Positions 6,849 to 13,659 of a stretch of 14,815 nt of DNA are shown piece after piece. The position numbers and the translations under genes are program-made. The stretch is from JBLNBQ01 sp050260095. GTDB lineage: Bacteria; Bacillota; UBA5301; DYFA01. The stretch covers positions 1 to 14,815 of the forward strand of contig JBLNBQ010000020.1 of assembly GCA_050260095.1 (NCBI GenBank). The letters are read 5' to 3'. The notes beneath the pieces were generated by a model. It did no database searches. It was not told where the DNA came from and was given only the letters and a program-made list of their open reading frames with translations. Within the stretch, counting starts at the first letter, position 1. Each line of letters begins with the position of its first letter.

Positions 6849-8207
6849 GTGGAAGACCAACGCCTCATCCGTGCGAGGATGCTGAACCTGATCTGGCCGG
6901 CGGCGGCCGAGAACCTTCTGTTGCTCGGCGCACAGATGGTCAACCTGGCCATGGTCGGGCGGCTGGGGGCGGAAGCGCTGGGCGCGGTCGGCCTGGGCAA
7001 CCGTCTCACGAACATCATCTGGGCGCTCTTCACCACCTTCACGACCGGCGCCGTGGTGCGGGTGGCCCAGGCGGTGGGGGCGCAGGACGCGCGGCGGGCG
7101 GCCAGGATCGCCGAACAGACCCTGGTCGCCGCCGCCGGGTCGGTCGCCGCGCTGGCGGCGGTGCTTTGGGCGCAGGCGCCGCTCTTCCTTCGCCTCTTTG
7201 GCCCCGAGGCCGGGGTGATCCTCCAGGGAACGCCGTACCTCAGGCTGCTCGCTTTCGGGATTCCCGCCTTCGCCATGCAGCTCGTCGCAGGAGCCATCCT
7301 GCGGGGCGCCGGGAACTCCCGCACGCCGATGCTGGTGGCGCTCTTCTCCAACCTGCTCAACTTGGCCGGCAACTACGTCCTGATCTTCGGGCGGCTCGGC
7401 CTCCCAGCGCTCGGGCTGAACGGCTCCGCCCTGGCCACGGTCCTTTCCCAGTACACCGGCGCGGCCGTGGCCCTTGGGTGCCTGCTGTCGGCGCAGAGCC
7501 CGGTTCGCCTCGGAGGGTTCCGCCCGGAGCGCGGGGGGTGGGGGGAGGTCGGCCCGGTGGTCCGGGTGGGCTTTCCGACCGCCATGGAGAGCCTGGCCTG
7601 GCAGATCGCTGCAGCCATCCTCACCGGCGTCATCACCGCGCATGGGACGGCCGCCCTCGCGGGCTATCAGGTTGGGCTGACCATCGAGGGCGTCTCGTAC
7701 ATGCCAACCCAGGCGGTGATGGTTGCGGCGACCGCCCTGGTCGGGCAGGCCGTGGGTGGGCGCGACCTCGCTTTGGCCTACCGGTATATCGGCGGTCTGC
7801 TCAGATGGGGCACGGCCATTGTCCTGGGGACCTCGGCCCTGCTTTTCCTCTTCCCTTACCAGATGGCCAGGCTGCTGACGCAGGACCAGGCCGTGGCGCT
7901 GGTCGGGGCAACCTACCTGCGGTACATGGCCTTCTGCGAGTTGCCCTACGGCTTGGCCGGAATCCTGAACGGTGCGCTGCGGGGCACCGGGCATACCCGC
8001 GAGCCGCTGGTGGCGATGGCAGTGGGCCTGTGGGCGTTCCGCCTCCCCCTAGCCCTCTACTTCAGCCGTACGGGTGCGCTGGGACTTCCCGGCATCTGGC
8101 TGGCGATCGTGATCGACCTGGTCGTCCGGTTCCTCGTCTCGCTGTGGTTCTTTTATCGCTCGTCCTGGAGGCAGGAGTTCGTTTCCCGCGTGGAAGTCTC
8201 CGCCTAG
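6849..8207 (+). CDS. MATE family multidrug/toxin efflux transporter
   Basis: 452-residue inner-membrane transporter of the MATE (NorM/DinF) family. These carriers export cationic drugs, metabolites or lipids in exchange for Na+ or H+. The two-fold repeat is visible: LIWPAAAENLLLLGAQMVNLAMVG in the first half is mirrored by RVGFPTAMESLAWQIAAAILTGVI in the second. The conserved LRGAGNSRTP and LRGTGHTREP loops occur at equivalent points of the two halves. About twelve hydrophobic segments are present, matching the family length of 440-480. GTG 6849 is chosen for its GGAGG. It is divergent from the patatin gene and lies just upstream of the OLE RNA promoter. The substrate cannot be predicted. Confidence 0.93.
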   Translation: MEDQRLIRARMLNLIWPAAAENLLLLGAQMVNLAMVGRLGAEALGAVGLGNRLTNIIWALFTTFTTGAVVRVAQAVGAQDARRAARIAEQTLVAAAGSVAALAAVLWAQAPLFLRLFGPEAGVILQGTPYLRLLAFGIPAFAMQLVAGAILRGAGNSRTPMLVALFSNLLNLAGNYVLIFGRLGLPALGLNGSALATVLSQYTGAAVALGCLLSAQSPVRLGGFRPERGGWGEVGPVVRVGFPTAMESLAWQIAAAILTGVITAHGTAALAGYQVGLTIEGVSYMPTQAVMVAATALVGQAVGGRDLALAYRYIGGLLRWGTAIVLGTSALLFLFPYQMARLLTQDQAVALVGATYLRYMAFCELPYGLAGILNGALRGTGHTREPLVAMAVGLWAFRLPLALYFSRTGALGLPGIWLAIVIDLVVRFLVSLWFFYRSSWRQEFVSRVEVSA

Positions 8208-8226
8208 GCTGGGAGGGGCCCGTCCC

Positions 8227-8255
8227 TTGCTGTCGGATGGGCCGTATGATATACT
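8227..8255 (+). promoter_or_regulatory. Sigma-A-type promoter for the OLE RNA
   Basis: TTGCTG (8227-8232) and TATACT (8250-8255) are separated by exactly 17 bases. The -10 matches consensus at 5 of 6 positions, while the -35 matches only the TTG. Transcription would start near 8262, right where the structured RNA begins. An overlapping TATGAT (8245-8250) is an alternative -10. Confidence 0.65.
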
Positions 8256-8261
8256 AATTGC

Positions 8262-8885
8262 CGCTTGATGGGTGGCGCAGTATTCTAGTCGATACCACCA
8301 CGTCCGAAGACGGGCCTAAAGATCCGTCAAGGGCACATCGATGAAGTCCCTGGTGCTGGCTGCCGACGCCCAGTCGGTGGTCGGTGCTGGGGGTTAAGGG
8401 TGTGGGGCGATCCGCAATGGCATGCGGGCGTTGACCCCCTCCCGCGGAGACCCAAGTGCGTGGCTCGACCAAGTCACGGCTTGGGCGTGAACCTGCACGC
8501 GGTGCAGCCAGTGAATGGAGCTAACTACGCTTGCTTACTCTGTGCTGGGTGCAGTGTAGCCTGCCTTGAAGTGGCTCAACCGGGATCGCCGGGTTCAGGC
8601 GGAAGGCCGGACGCGAACGGCCGGCCGCCGGTGCGGCAGGAAAGGTGAGCTGCAAAAGAGGATAGGTCGCGGAAGGTATCGCTGAGGAAAACTCCTAGGC
8701 TGTTCCATCAAGGAAGTCCTGTGGGGATTAGAGTGTGGACTAAGTGGTAATCCAGCCCGGCGCGCGGCGACGCCGCCGAGGGGCGCACTAAAGGGAAACC
8801 GCCGGCACGGCAACGGCCGGTGTGGCCTCTGGGAAAACCAGCTGGACCTAAAGCCGCAATGTTTACTCTCAGGACTGCCACCCGT
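8262..8885 (+). ncRNA. ole: OLE RNA (Ornate, Large, Extremophilic RNA)
   Basis: About 620 bases without a convincing gene but packed with inverted repeats. Examples are GGTGG..TAT / ATA-CCACC (8271-8299), CCGAC/GTCGG (8363-8377), CCCAAG..CGTG / CACG.CTTGGG (8451-8485), CTGCAC/GTGCAG (8493-8507), GCCGC/GCGGC (8624-8637), GGATTA/TAATCC (8725-8753), GCGGC/GCCGC (8764-8776) and CCGGC/GCCGG (8802-8820). OLE RNAs are about 600 nt and occur mainly in anaerobic or extremophilic Firmicutes, within the ispA-dxs-argR-recN cluster and directly upstream of oapA. All of this fits here. In Bacillus halodurans OLE RNA joins OapA at the membrane, and its loss causes sensitivity to cold, alcohols and some metal conditions. 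Identification rests on size, structure and context, since I could not run a covariance search. The ends are approximate: the 5' end comes from the predicted promoter and the 3' end from the space left before the oapA ribosome binding site. Confidence 0.85.
8725..8753 (+). other. Long-loop stem near the 3' third of the OLE RNA
   Basis: A perfect 6-bp stem, GGATTA (8725-8730) with TAATCC (8748-8753), encloses a 17-base purine-rich loop (GAGTGTGGACTAAGTGG). A loop this open and AT-containing within a very GC-rich RNA suggests a site for tertiary or protein contact. That role is an inference. Confidence 0.55.
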
Positions 8886-8897
8886 CACCAATCTTTT

Positions 8898-8903
8898 GGA
8901 GGG
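8898..8903 (+). promoter_or_regulatory. Shine-Dalgarno sequence that sets the oapA start
   Basis: GGAGGG (8898-8903) lies 6 bases before a TTG at 8910. The open frame extends upstream to 8820, but that part lies within the OLE RNA and has no ribosome binding site. Confidence 0.7.
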
Positions 8904-8909
8904 AATTTA

Positions 8910-9503
8910 TTGCCTGGAACAGTGCGCAGGGCGCTCGGCATGGGGCTCTGGACGTTCCCCATCGCAGTGGCCGTGGCGCTAATCTCAAACGGGATCCTCG
9001 CCAAGGTCGGGACTGTTCCGGCTTTTTCTCTTTTGGCGGGGATTATCCTGGTTCACGTGCTGGTCGACATAGTCGGAACCGCGGTCACGGCCGCGGAAGA
9101 GGCGCCGTTTCATGCGATGGCCGCCAACCGGGTCGCGGGCGCCCGGGAGGCCATCAACCTGGTGCGCAGGGCCGACCGCGTCGCCAACGTCGCCAACGAC
9201 CTGTTCGGTGACATCTTCGGCACCATCGGCGGCGCGGTTTCGGCCGCCATCGTGGTGCGCCTGGCCGCGGGCACCCGCCTGCCGGAGGCCCCTTTGAGCA
9301 TCGTCCTGCTGGCGCTGGTCGCGGCGGTGACGGTCGGGGCGAAGGCCGCCGCCAAGACCTTCGCGATCAACCAGGCCAACGAGGTGATTTTCCTGCTCGG
9401 ACGGATACTCTACCGGCTGGGACGGGCGACCGGACTCAAGTTCGGCGAGGGGGAGCGACGTTCAGGGAAGGGTAAAGGCCGGGGGGCGCGCCGCCGGCGA
9501 TAA
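8910..9503 (+). CDS. oapA: OLE RNA-associated membrane protein OapA
   Basis: 197-residue membrane protein placed directly after the OLE RNA and before dxs, the position of OapA in known OLE loci. It has hydrophobic segments at about residues 12-30, 36-58, 103-120 and 127-146. An amphipathic, charged middle (residues 73-97) leads into DLFGD (Asp97 and Asp101), a DxxxD motif like the conserved pair I recall as important in the Bacillus halodurans protein. Then comes KTFAINQANEVIFLLGRILYRLG. OapA is about 21 kDa, binds OLE RNA and brings it to the membrane. The C-terminus after residue 178 is a strongly basic tail (GERRSGKGKGRGARRRR), which could add RNA contacts. I chose the TTG at 8910 because of GGAGGG. 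The family link to DUF21 domains is from memory. Identity is high-confidence because of the RNA next to it. Confidence 0.87.
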   Translation: MPGTVRRALGMGLWTFPIAVAVALISNGILAKVGTVPAFSLLAGIILVHVLVDIVGTAVTAAEEAPFHAMAANRVAGAREAINLVRRADRVANVANDLFGDIFGTIGGAVSAAIVVRLAAGTRLPEAPLSIVLLALVAAVTVGAKAAAKTFAINQANEVIFLLGRILYRLGRATGLKFGEGERRSGKGKGRGARRRR

Positions 9504-9519
9504 GGAGATGGGTCGTGCC

Positions 9520-11400
9520 ATGTCGATCCTGGAGTCCATCGAACGGCCATCTGACCTGCGCCGGTTGAGCGCGGACGAACTGACCTCGCTCGCCGCCGAG
9601 GTGCGGGAGACGCTCGTGCGCACGGTGGCGCAGACGGGGGGGCATCTCGCCTCCAACCTGGGGGTCGTCGAACTCACGCTCGCGCTGCACCTGGCGTTCG
9701 ACAGTCCCCGGGACAAGCTGATCTGGGACGTCGGGCATCAGAGCTACGTCCACAAGCTCCTCACGGGCCGGCGGGCGGCCTTCAGCACGCTGCGACAGTA
9801 CGATGGCGTGGCGGGTTTTCCGAAGCGGGCCGAGAGCGAGCACGACCTCTTCGAGACGGGGCACTCCTCGACGGCGCTCTCGGCGGCCTTGGGGATGGCC
9901 ATCGCCCGCGACCTGCGCGGCGAGCGCCACCAGGTCGTGGCGGTCGTCGGCGACGGCGCCATGACGGCTGGGATGGCCTTCGAGGCTCTCAATCAGATCG
10001 GGCACCTCAAGAAGCACGTCATCTGCATCCTGAACGACAACGAGATGTCGATCGCCCAGAACGTAGGCGCCATGAGCGCCTATTTGGCGCGCCTGCGCAT
10101 GGACCCGACCTACACCCGCGCCAAGGACGACTTGGAATACCTCCTCAAGCGTATCCCGGCCATCGGCCCGCGCATGGCTCGGGTGGCCGAGCGGGTCAAA
10201 GACTCCCTCAAGTACCTGCTGGTTCCGGGGATGCTCTTCGAGGAACTGGGCTGGAGCTATTTCGGCCCGTTCGACGGGCACAACCTGCCCCGCCTCGTGC
10301 AGGCCTTCCGGGAGGCCAAGGAGTACGAGGAGCCGGTGTTGCTTCACGTCCTGACCCGCAAGGGCAAGGGCTATGAACCGGCCGAGCGCGACTCCTCCCG
10401 CTTCCACGGCACCGCCCCCTTCGTGGCCGAGACCGGCGAACCTCGGAGCAAGAGTTCGGCTCCCAGCTACACGGACGTCTTCGGCGAGGCGCTGGTCGCC
10501 TTGGCCCAGCAAGACCCGCGCCTGGTGGCGATCACCGCGGCCATGCCCGAGGGGACGGGCCTCGCCAAGTTCGGCCGGGCGTATCCCGACCGCTTCTTCG
10601 ACGTCGGCATCGCCGAGCAGCACGGGGCGACCCTGGCGGCTGGGCTGGCGGCCGCGGGCTTGCGTCCCGTTTTCGCCGTCTACTCGAGTTTCCTGCAGCG
10701 TGCCTACGACCAGGTCGTCCACGACATCGCGCTGCAGAACCTGCCGGTGGTCCTGGGGGTCGACCGGGCTGGGCTGGTCGGCGAGGACGGCCCCACCCAT
10801 CACGGGGCCTTCGACCTCTCTTTCCTGTCGCACATTCCGAACCTCACCGTCATGGCGCCGCGCGACGAGACGGAACTCCAGCGCATGCTCGCCACGGCTC
10901 TGCAGCTTCAGGCGCCCGCCGCGATCCGCTACCCGAGGGGGGCCGGTCCCGGCCGCATCGCCGACCCGCCGGACCTTCGCCCGTTGCCCGTGGGGAAAGG
11001 GGAAGTCCTGCGCCGCGGCCCGGCCGCGGCCTTGGTCGCGCTGGGGACGATGGTCGAGGTCGCAGAGGAGGCGGCGGAGCTGCTCGCCCGGGAGGGGCTG
11101 GAGGTCACGGTCGTCAACGCCCGCTTCTGCCGTCCGCTCGACGAAGACCTGCTCCTTGAGGTGGCAGAGGCCACCGGCCGCCTCGTGACGCTCGAAGAGA
11201 ACACGGTGCGGGGAGGGTTCGGCGCACAAGTGCTGGAGGTGCTCTCCGCCCGGGGCGCCCAGGTGGAGACGCTCGTCTTGGGGCTGCCGGACGAATTCGT
11301 GACCCACGGGGCGCGGGGGAAGCTGCTGGAGTTGGTGGGTCTCACCGCCCCTCAGGTGGCGCAGCGCGTCAAGGGCTGGCTGGGAGGTCGGGGGCGGTGA
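9520..11400 (+). CDS. dxs: 1-deoxy-D-xylulose-5-phosphate synthase
   Basis: 626-residue thiamine-diphosphate enzyme that condenses pyruvate and glyceraldehyde 3-phosphate into DXP, the first step of the MEP isoprenoid pathway. Motifs: GGHLASNLGVVELT (residues 40-53), WDVGHQSYVHKLLTGR (69-84), the cofactor motif GDGAMTAGMAFEALN (144-158) continuing to LNDNEMSI (171-178), GIAEQHG with the catalytic Glu366, DRAGLVGEDGPTHHG and the C-terminal EENTVRGGFG. Length is normal. AAGGAG (9502-9507) lies upstream. ATG 9508 directly abuts it, so ATG 9520 is preferred (12-base spacing), giving the usual MSILESIERPSDLRRL start. It is 16 bases after oapA and overlaps tlyA by four bases, so it is probably in one transcript with both. 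It feeds precursors to IspA encoded upstream. Confidence 0.97.
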   Translation: MSILESIERPSDLRRLSADELTSLAAEVRETLVRTVAQTGGHLASNLGVVELTLALHLAFDSPRDKLIWDVGHQSYVHKLLTGRRAAFSTLRQYDGVAGFPKRAESEHDLFETGHSSTALSAALGMAIARDLRGERHQVVAVVGDGAMTAGMAFEALNQIGHLKKHVICILNDNEMSIAQNVGAMSAYLARLRMDPTYTRAKDDLEYLLKRIPAIGPRMARVAERVKDSLKYLLVPGMLFEELGWSYFGPFDGHNLPRLVQAFREAKEYEEPVLLHVLTRKGKGYEPAERDSSRFHGTAPFVAETGEPRSKSSAPSYTDVFGEALVALAQQDPRLVAITAAMPEGTGLAKFGRAYPDRFFDVGIAEQHGATLAAGLAAAGLRPVFAVYSSFLQRAYDQVVHDIALQNLPVVLGVDRAGLVGEDGPTHHGAFDLSFLSHIPNLTVMAPRDETELQRMLATALQLQAPAAIRYPRGAGPGRIADPPDLRPLPVGKGEVLRRGPAAALVALGTMVEVAEEAAELLAREGLEVTVVNARFCRPLDEDLLLEVAEATGRLVTLEENTVRGGFGAQVLEVLSARGAQVETLVLGLPDEFVTHGARGKLLELVGLTAPQVAQRVKGWLGGRGR

Positions 11401-12254
11401 AAGACGGCCGTCGCCTGGATCAGCTCCTGGTCGAGCGGGGGCAGTTTCCCAGCCGGGAGCGGGCCCGCGCCGCCATCATGGCCGGACTGGTCGACGTGGC
11501 CGGGCGCCGGGTCGACAAGGCCGGCACGCTGGTGGAGGCCGGAGCGGAGGTGACCGTGCGGGGCGAGGCGGTGCCCTACGTGAGTCGCGGCGGGCTTAAG
11601 CTGGCCAAAGCCCTGGCGACCTTTCCGATCGCAACGGCGGGCCGCGTCGCCATCGACGTCGGGGCTTCCACCGGAGGCTTCACGGAAGTGCTGCTCCAGG
11701 CGGGAGCGAGGCTGGTCTACGCGGTGGACGTCGGTTATGGCCAGCTCGCCTGGAAGCTGCGCCAGGACCCCCGGGTCGTGGTGCTCGAACGCACCAACAT
11801 CCGCCACCTGGACGCGTCCCGCCTGCCTGAACGGCCGGACCTCGCCACCGTGGACACCTCCTTCATCTCTGTGCGGCTCTTCCTGCCGCACCTCCTGTCG
11901 CTCCTCGTTCACCCGGCGGAACTCGTCGTTTTGGTCAAACCGCAGTTCGAGGCGGGCCGGGAAGAGGTCGGCAGGAAGGGGGTGGTGCGGTCGGCCGAGA
12001 CCCACCGCACCGTCCTGGCCCGGGTGGGGGAGGCGGCCGCCGCGGCCGGCGCGGCCTGGGCCGGAGTCAGTTACTCCCCGGTGGCCGGACCCGAGGGCAA
12101 CCTCGAATTCCTCCTCTACCTCCGGACGGCAGGCGATTGGACGGGAGAGCCGGTGCCGGTGCCGCCGGACCTGGCCCAGCAGATCGCGGAAGCGGTCGCC
12201 GGTGCGCACGCCGAGGTCGGCGGGGCAGGGAAGACGATTCACCAAGACGAATAA
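11397..12254 (+). CDS. tlyA: TlyA family 16S/23S rRNA (cytidine-2'-O)-methyltransferase
   Basis: 285-residue protein with an N-terminal S4 RNA-binding domain (about residues 6-66, RLDQLLVERGQFPSRERARA) and an FtsJ/RrmJ-type SAM methyltransferase domain. The SAM-binding motif is DVGASTGGFTEVLLQAGA (87-104), followed by YAVDVGYGQLAWKLR and the acidic motif TVDTSFISVRLFLP, then LVVLVKPQFEAGR with the catalytic-type Lys. TlyA methylates 2'-OH groups of conserved cytidines in 16S and 23S rRNA and affects capreomycin sensitivity in mycobacteria. Some homologues were named haemolysins, a misleading label. The GTG start overlaps the dxs stop (GTGA, 11397-11400), with GGGAGG (11382-11387) upstream. 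It is slightly longer than the common 270 residues. Confidence 0.94.
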   Translation: MKDGRRLDQLLVERGQFPSRERARAAIMAGLVDVAGRRVDKAGTLVEAGAEVTVRGEAVPYVSRGGLKLAKALATFPIATAGRVAIDVGASTGGFTEVLLQAGARLVYAVDVGYGQLAWKLRQDPRVVVLERTNIRHLDASRLPERPDLATVDTSFISVRLFLPHLLSLLVHPAELVVLVKPQFEAGREEVGRKGVVRSAETHRTVLARVGEAAAAAGAAWAGVSYSPVAGPEGNLEFLLYLRTAGDWTGEPVPVPPDLAQQIAEAVAGAHAEVGGAGKTIHQDE

Positions 12255-12261
12255 ATATACG
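12248..12261. promoter_or_regulatory. AT-rich imperfect palindrome resembling an ArgR box
   Basis: CGAATAAATATACG is palindromic at 10 of 14 positions. It matches 12 of 18 positions of the Bacillus-type ARG box as I recall it (CATGAATAAAAATTCAAG) when read from 12246 to 12263. It covers the tlyA stop codon and lies 21 bases before nadK, in a tract of A and T that stands out sharply from the GC-rich surroundings. Its role as an operator is a guess; it could simply be a relaxed intergenic stretch. Confidence 0.3.
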
Positions 12262-12281
12262 GGCAGACGGGAGGGCTGGCC

Positions 12282-13142
12282 GTGCTGCGGATTGGGCTCA
12301 TTCCTAACCTGCGCAAGGAACGGGCGGCCGGCGCCACCCGGGAAGTGGTGGACGGGCTGGAGCGCCGCGGCGTGACGGTCGTGCTGCCGGAAACCGAGGC
12401 GGGCGAGGTCGGCCGCCCTGACCTGGGTTCTTCGGTGGAGGCGCTCGCCGCAGGCTGCGATGTCGCCGTGGTGCTGGGCGGGGACGGCACCCTGCTTACG
12501 GCCGCCAAGCCGCTCGCGGCGGCGGGGCGCCCGATCTTGGGCATCAACCTTGGACACTTGGGTTTTCTGGCGGAAGTCGAGATGGGCGAGGTCGGCGACG
12601 CGCTCGACCGGTTGGTGCGGGGGGAGTACCGGATCGAGGAGCGGATGATGCTCACCGCCACCGTCCGGCGGCCGAAGCGGCCCGAACAGGAGTACCTGGC
12701 GCTGAACGACGTGGTGCTCAATCGCGGCACGCTGGCCCGGATCGTCACCCTCGAAGCGGTGGCCGGGGACGAGCGCATCGAGCGGTTCCGGGGCGACGGG
12801 TTGATCGTCTCGACGCCGACGGGTTCCACCGCCTATTCGTTGGCGGCGGGGGGACCGATCCTCTCGCCGAGCCTGGAGGCGATCCTGCTCACGCCGATCT
12901 GCCCGCATACGCTGTACGCCCGGTCGCTGGTCCTGCCCTCCGAGGCCCAATTGAAGCTGCGGGTGCTCGCCTCGAGCGAGGAGGTCATGCTCACCGTGGA
13001 TGGGCAGGCCGGCGAGGGCCTCTCGGCCGGCGACGAGGTGGCCATCCGGCGGGCGCCGCAGGTCACCCGGCTGATCCGGATCAAGCCGCGGGGCTTCTTC
13101 CGGGTGGTGCAGACGAGGCTCAGCCACATAGGCCCCTTCTGA
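12282..13142 (+). CDS. nadK: NAD kinase
   Basis: 286-residue ATP- or polyphosphate-dependent NAD kinase, which makes NADP from NAD in the cytoplasm. Typical sites are seen: GGDGTLL (residues 66-72), the NAD-binding and phosphoryl-transfer motif; INLGHLGFLAEVE (88-100); ALNDVVLNRG; and DGLIVSTPTGSTAYSLAAGGPILSP, followed by the TPICPHTL block and LTVDGQ. Length is normal for the bacterial family. The GTG start at 12282 has GGGAGGG (12269-12275) 6 bases upstream. It follows tlyA by 27 bases and precedes argR, the standard tlyA-nadK-argR-recN order of Firmicutes. Confidence 0.97.
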   Translation: MLRIGLIPNLRKERAAGATREVVDGLERRGVTVVLPETEAGEVGRPDLGSSVEALAAGCDVAVVLGGDGTLLTAAKPLAAAGRPILGINLGHLGFLAEVEMGEVGDALDRLVRGEYRIEERMMLTATVRRPKRPEQEYLALNDVVLNRGTLARIVTLEAVAGDERIERFRGDGLIVSTPTGSTAYSLAAGGPILSPSLEAILLTPICPHTLYARSLVLPSEAQLKLRVLASSEEVMLTVDGQAGEGLSAGDEVAIRRAPQVTRLIRIKPRGFFRVVQTRLSHIGPF

Positions 13143-13171
13143 GTCGAAGTAGCATCGGGGAGGAATGAGTT

Positions 13172-13657
13172 GTGAAAGGCCGGCGCCACGCGGCGATCCT
13201 CGAGGCGGTCCGCACCCAGCCCATTGCCACACAGGGGGAACTCACCGAGTATCTGAAGGCGCGGGGCATCGCGGTCACCCAGGCGACGGTCTCCCGCGAC
13301 ATCAAGGACCTGCGCCTGGTCAAGGTGCCCACCGGCGACGGCCGGTACTGCTACGCCTTGCCGCCCGACCGCCCGGAGGAGGACACCGCGGCCCGCACCC
13401 GGCGCATGCTGAGCGACTTTGTCCTCAGCGTGGATTCGAGCGAGAACCTCATCATGCTCAAGACCGGCCCGGGCACTGCCCAGGCGGTGGCCGCCGCCCT
13501 CGACGGGCTCGGTTGGCCCGACATCGTCGGGACGGTGGCCGGCGACGACTCGATCCTGGTGGTGGTGCGCGTCCCGGCGGCACCTGGGAAGGCCCCTTCC
13601 CGAGGGCAGCGGGCGGCCCGGCGGGTGATTGAGCGCCTGCTGGAACTGAGGGGCTGA
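13172..13657 (+). CDS. argR: Arginine repressor ArgR
   Basis: 161-residue hexameric arginine-responsive regulator, which represses arginine synthesis and can activate its breakdown (AhrC type). The N-terminal winged helix has the recognition segment VTQATVSRDIKDLRLVKVP (residues 35-53). The C-terminal arginine-binding and oligomerisation domain has SENLIMLKTGPGTAQAVAAALD and IVGTVAGDDSILVVVR, with the GTA and GDD residues that contact arginine. It is about ten residues longer than usual because of a basic segment (GKAPSRGQRAARR) before the last helix. The GTG start has GGGGAGG (13157-13163) at 8 bases. No clear ARG box is seen in the 29-base gap before the gene; a weak candidate lies upstream of nadK. 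RecN starts 3 bases after it. Confidence 0.96.
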   Translation: MKGRRHAAILEAVRTQPIATQGELTEYLKARGIAVTQATVSRDIKDLRLVKVPTGDGRYCYALPPDRPEEDTAARTRRMLSDFVLSVDSSENLIMLKTGPGTAQAVAAALDGLGWPDIVGTVAGDDSILVVVRVPAAPGKAPSRGQRAARRVIERLLELRG

Positions 13658-13659
13658 CC

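Noticed and set aside
6414..7994. 526-codon - strand frame spanning the patatin start and the MATE gene
   Set aside because: It overlaps two well-supported genes in other frames and reads as Gly/Arg/Pro-rich noise.
8400..8648. 82-codon open frame on the + strand inside the OLE RNA region
   Set aside because: No ribosome binding site, no recognisable protein pattern, and it crosses several strong RNA stems; it is a chance frame in GC-rich DNA.
8262..8885. RNase P RNA, tmRNA or group II intron as alternative identity for the structured region
   Set aside because: A GAGGAAAACTCC string recalls RNase P's GAGGAAAGTCC, but the other universal RNase P blocks are absent. There is no tmRNA tRNA-like end and no intron domain V. 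Length and neighbours fit OLE RNA much better.
9436..11307. 623-codon open frame on the - strand opposite dxs
   Set aside because: Shadow of dxs, with low-complexity composition and no recognisable domain.
11352..13232. 626-codon open frame on the - strand opposite tlyA and nadK
   Set aside because: It lies wholly antisense to two clearly identified genes, and its Arg/Pro/His-rich product is typical of antisense frames in high-GC coding DNA.
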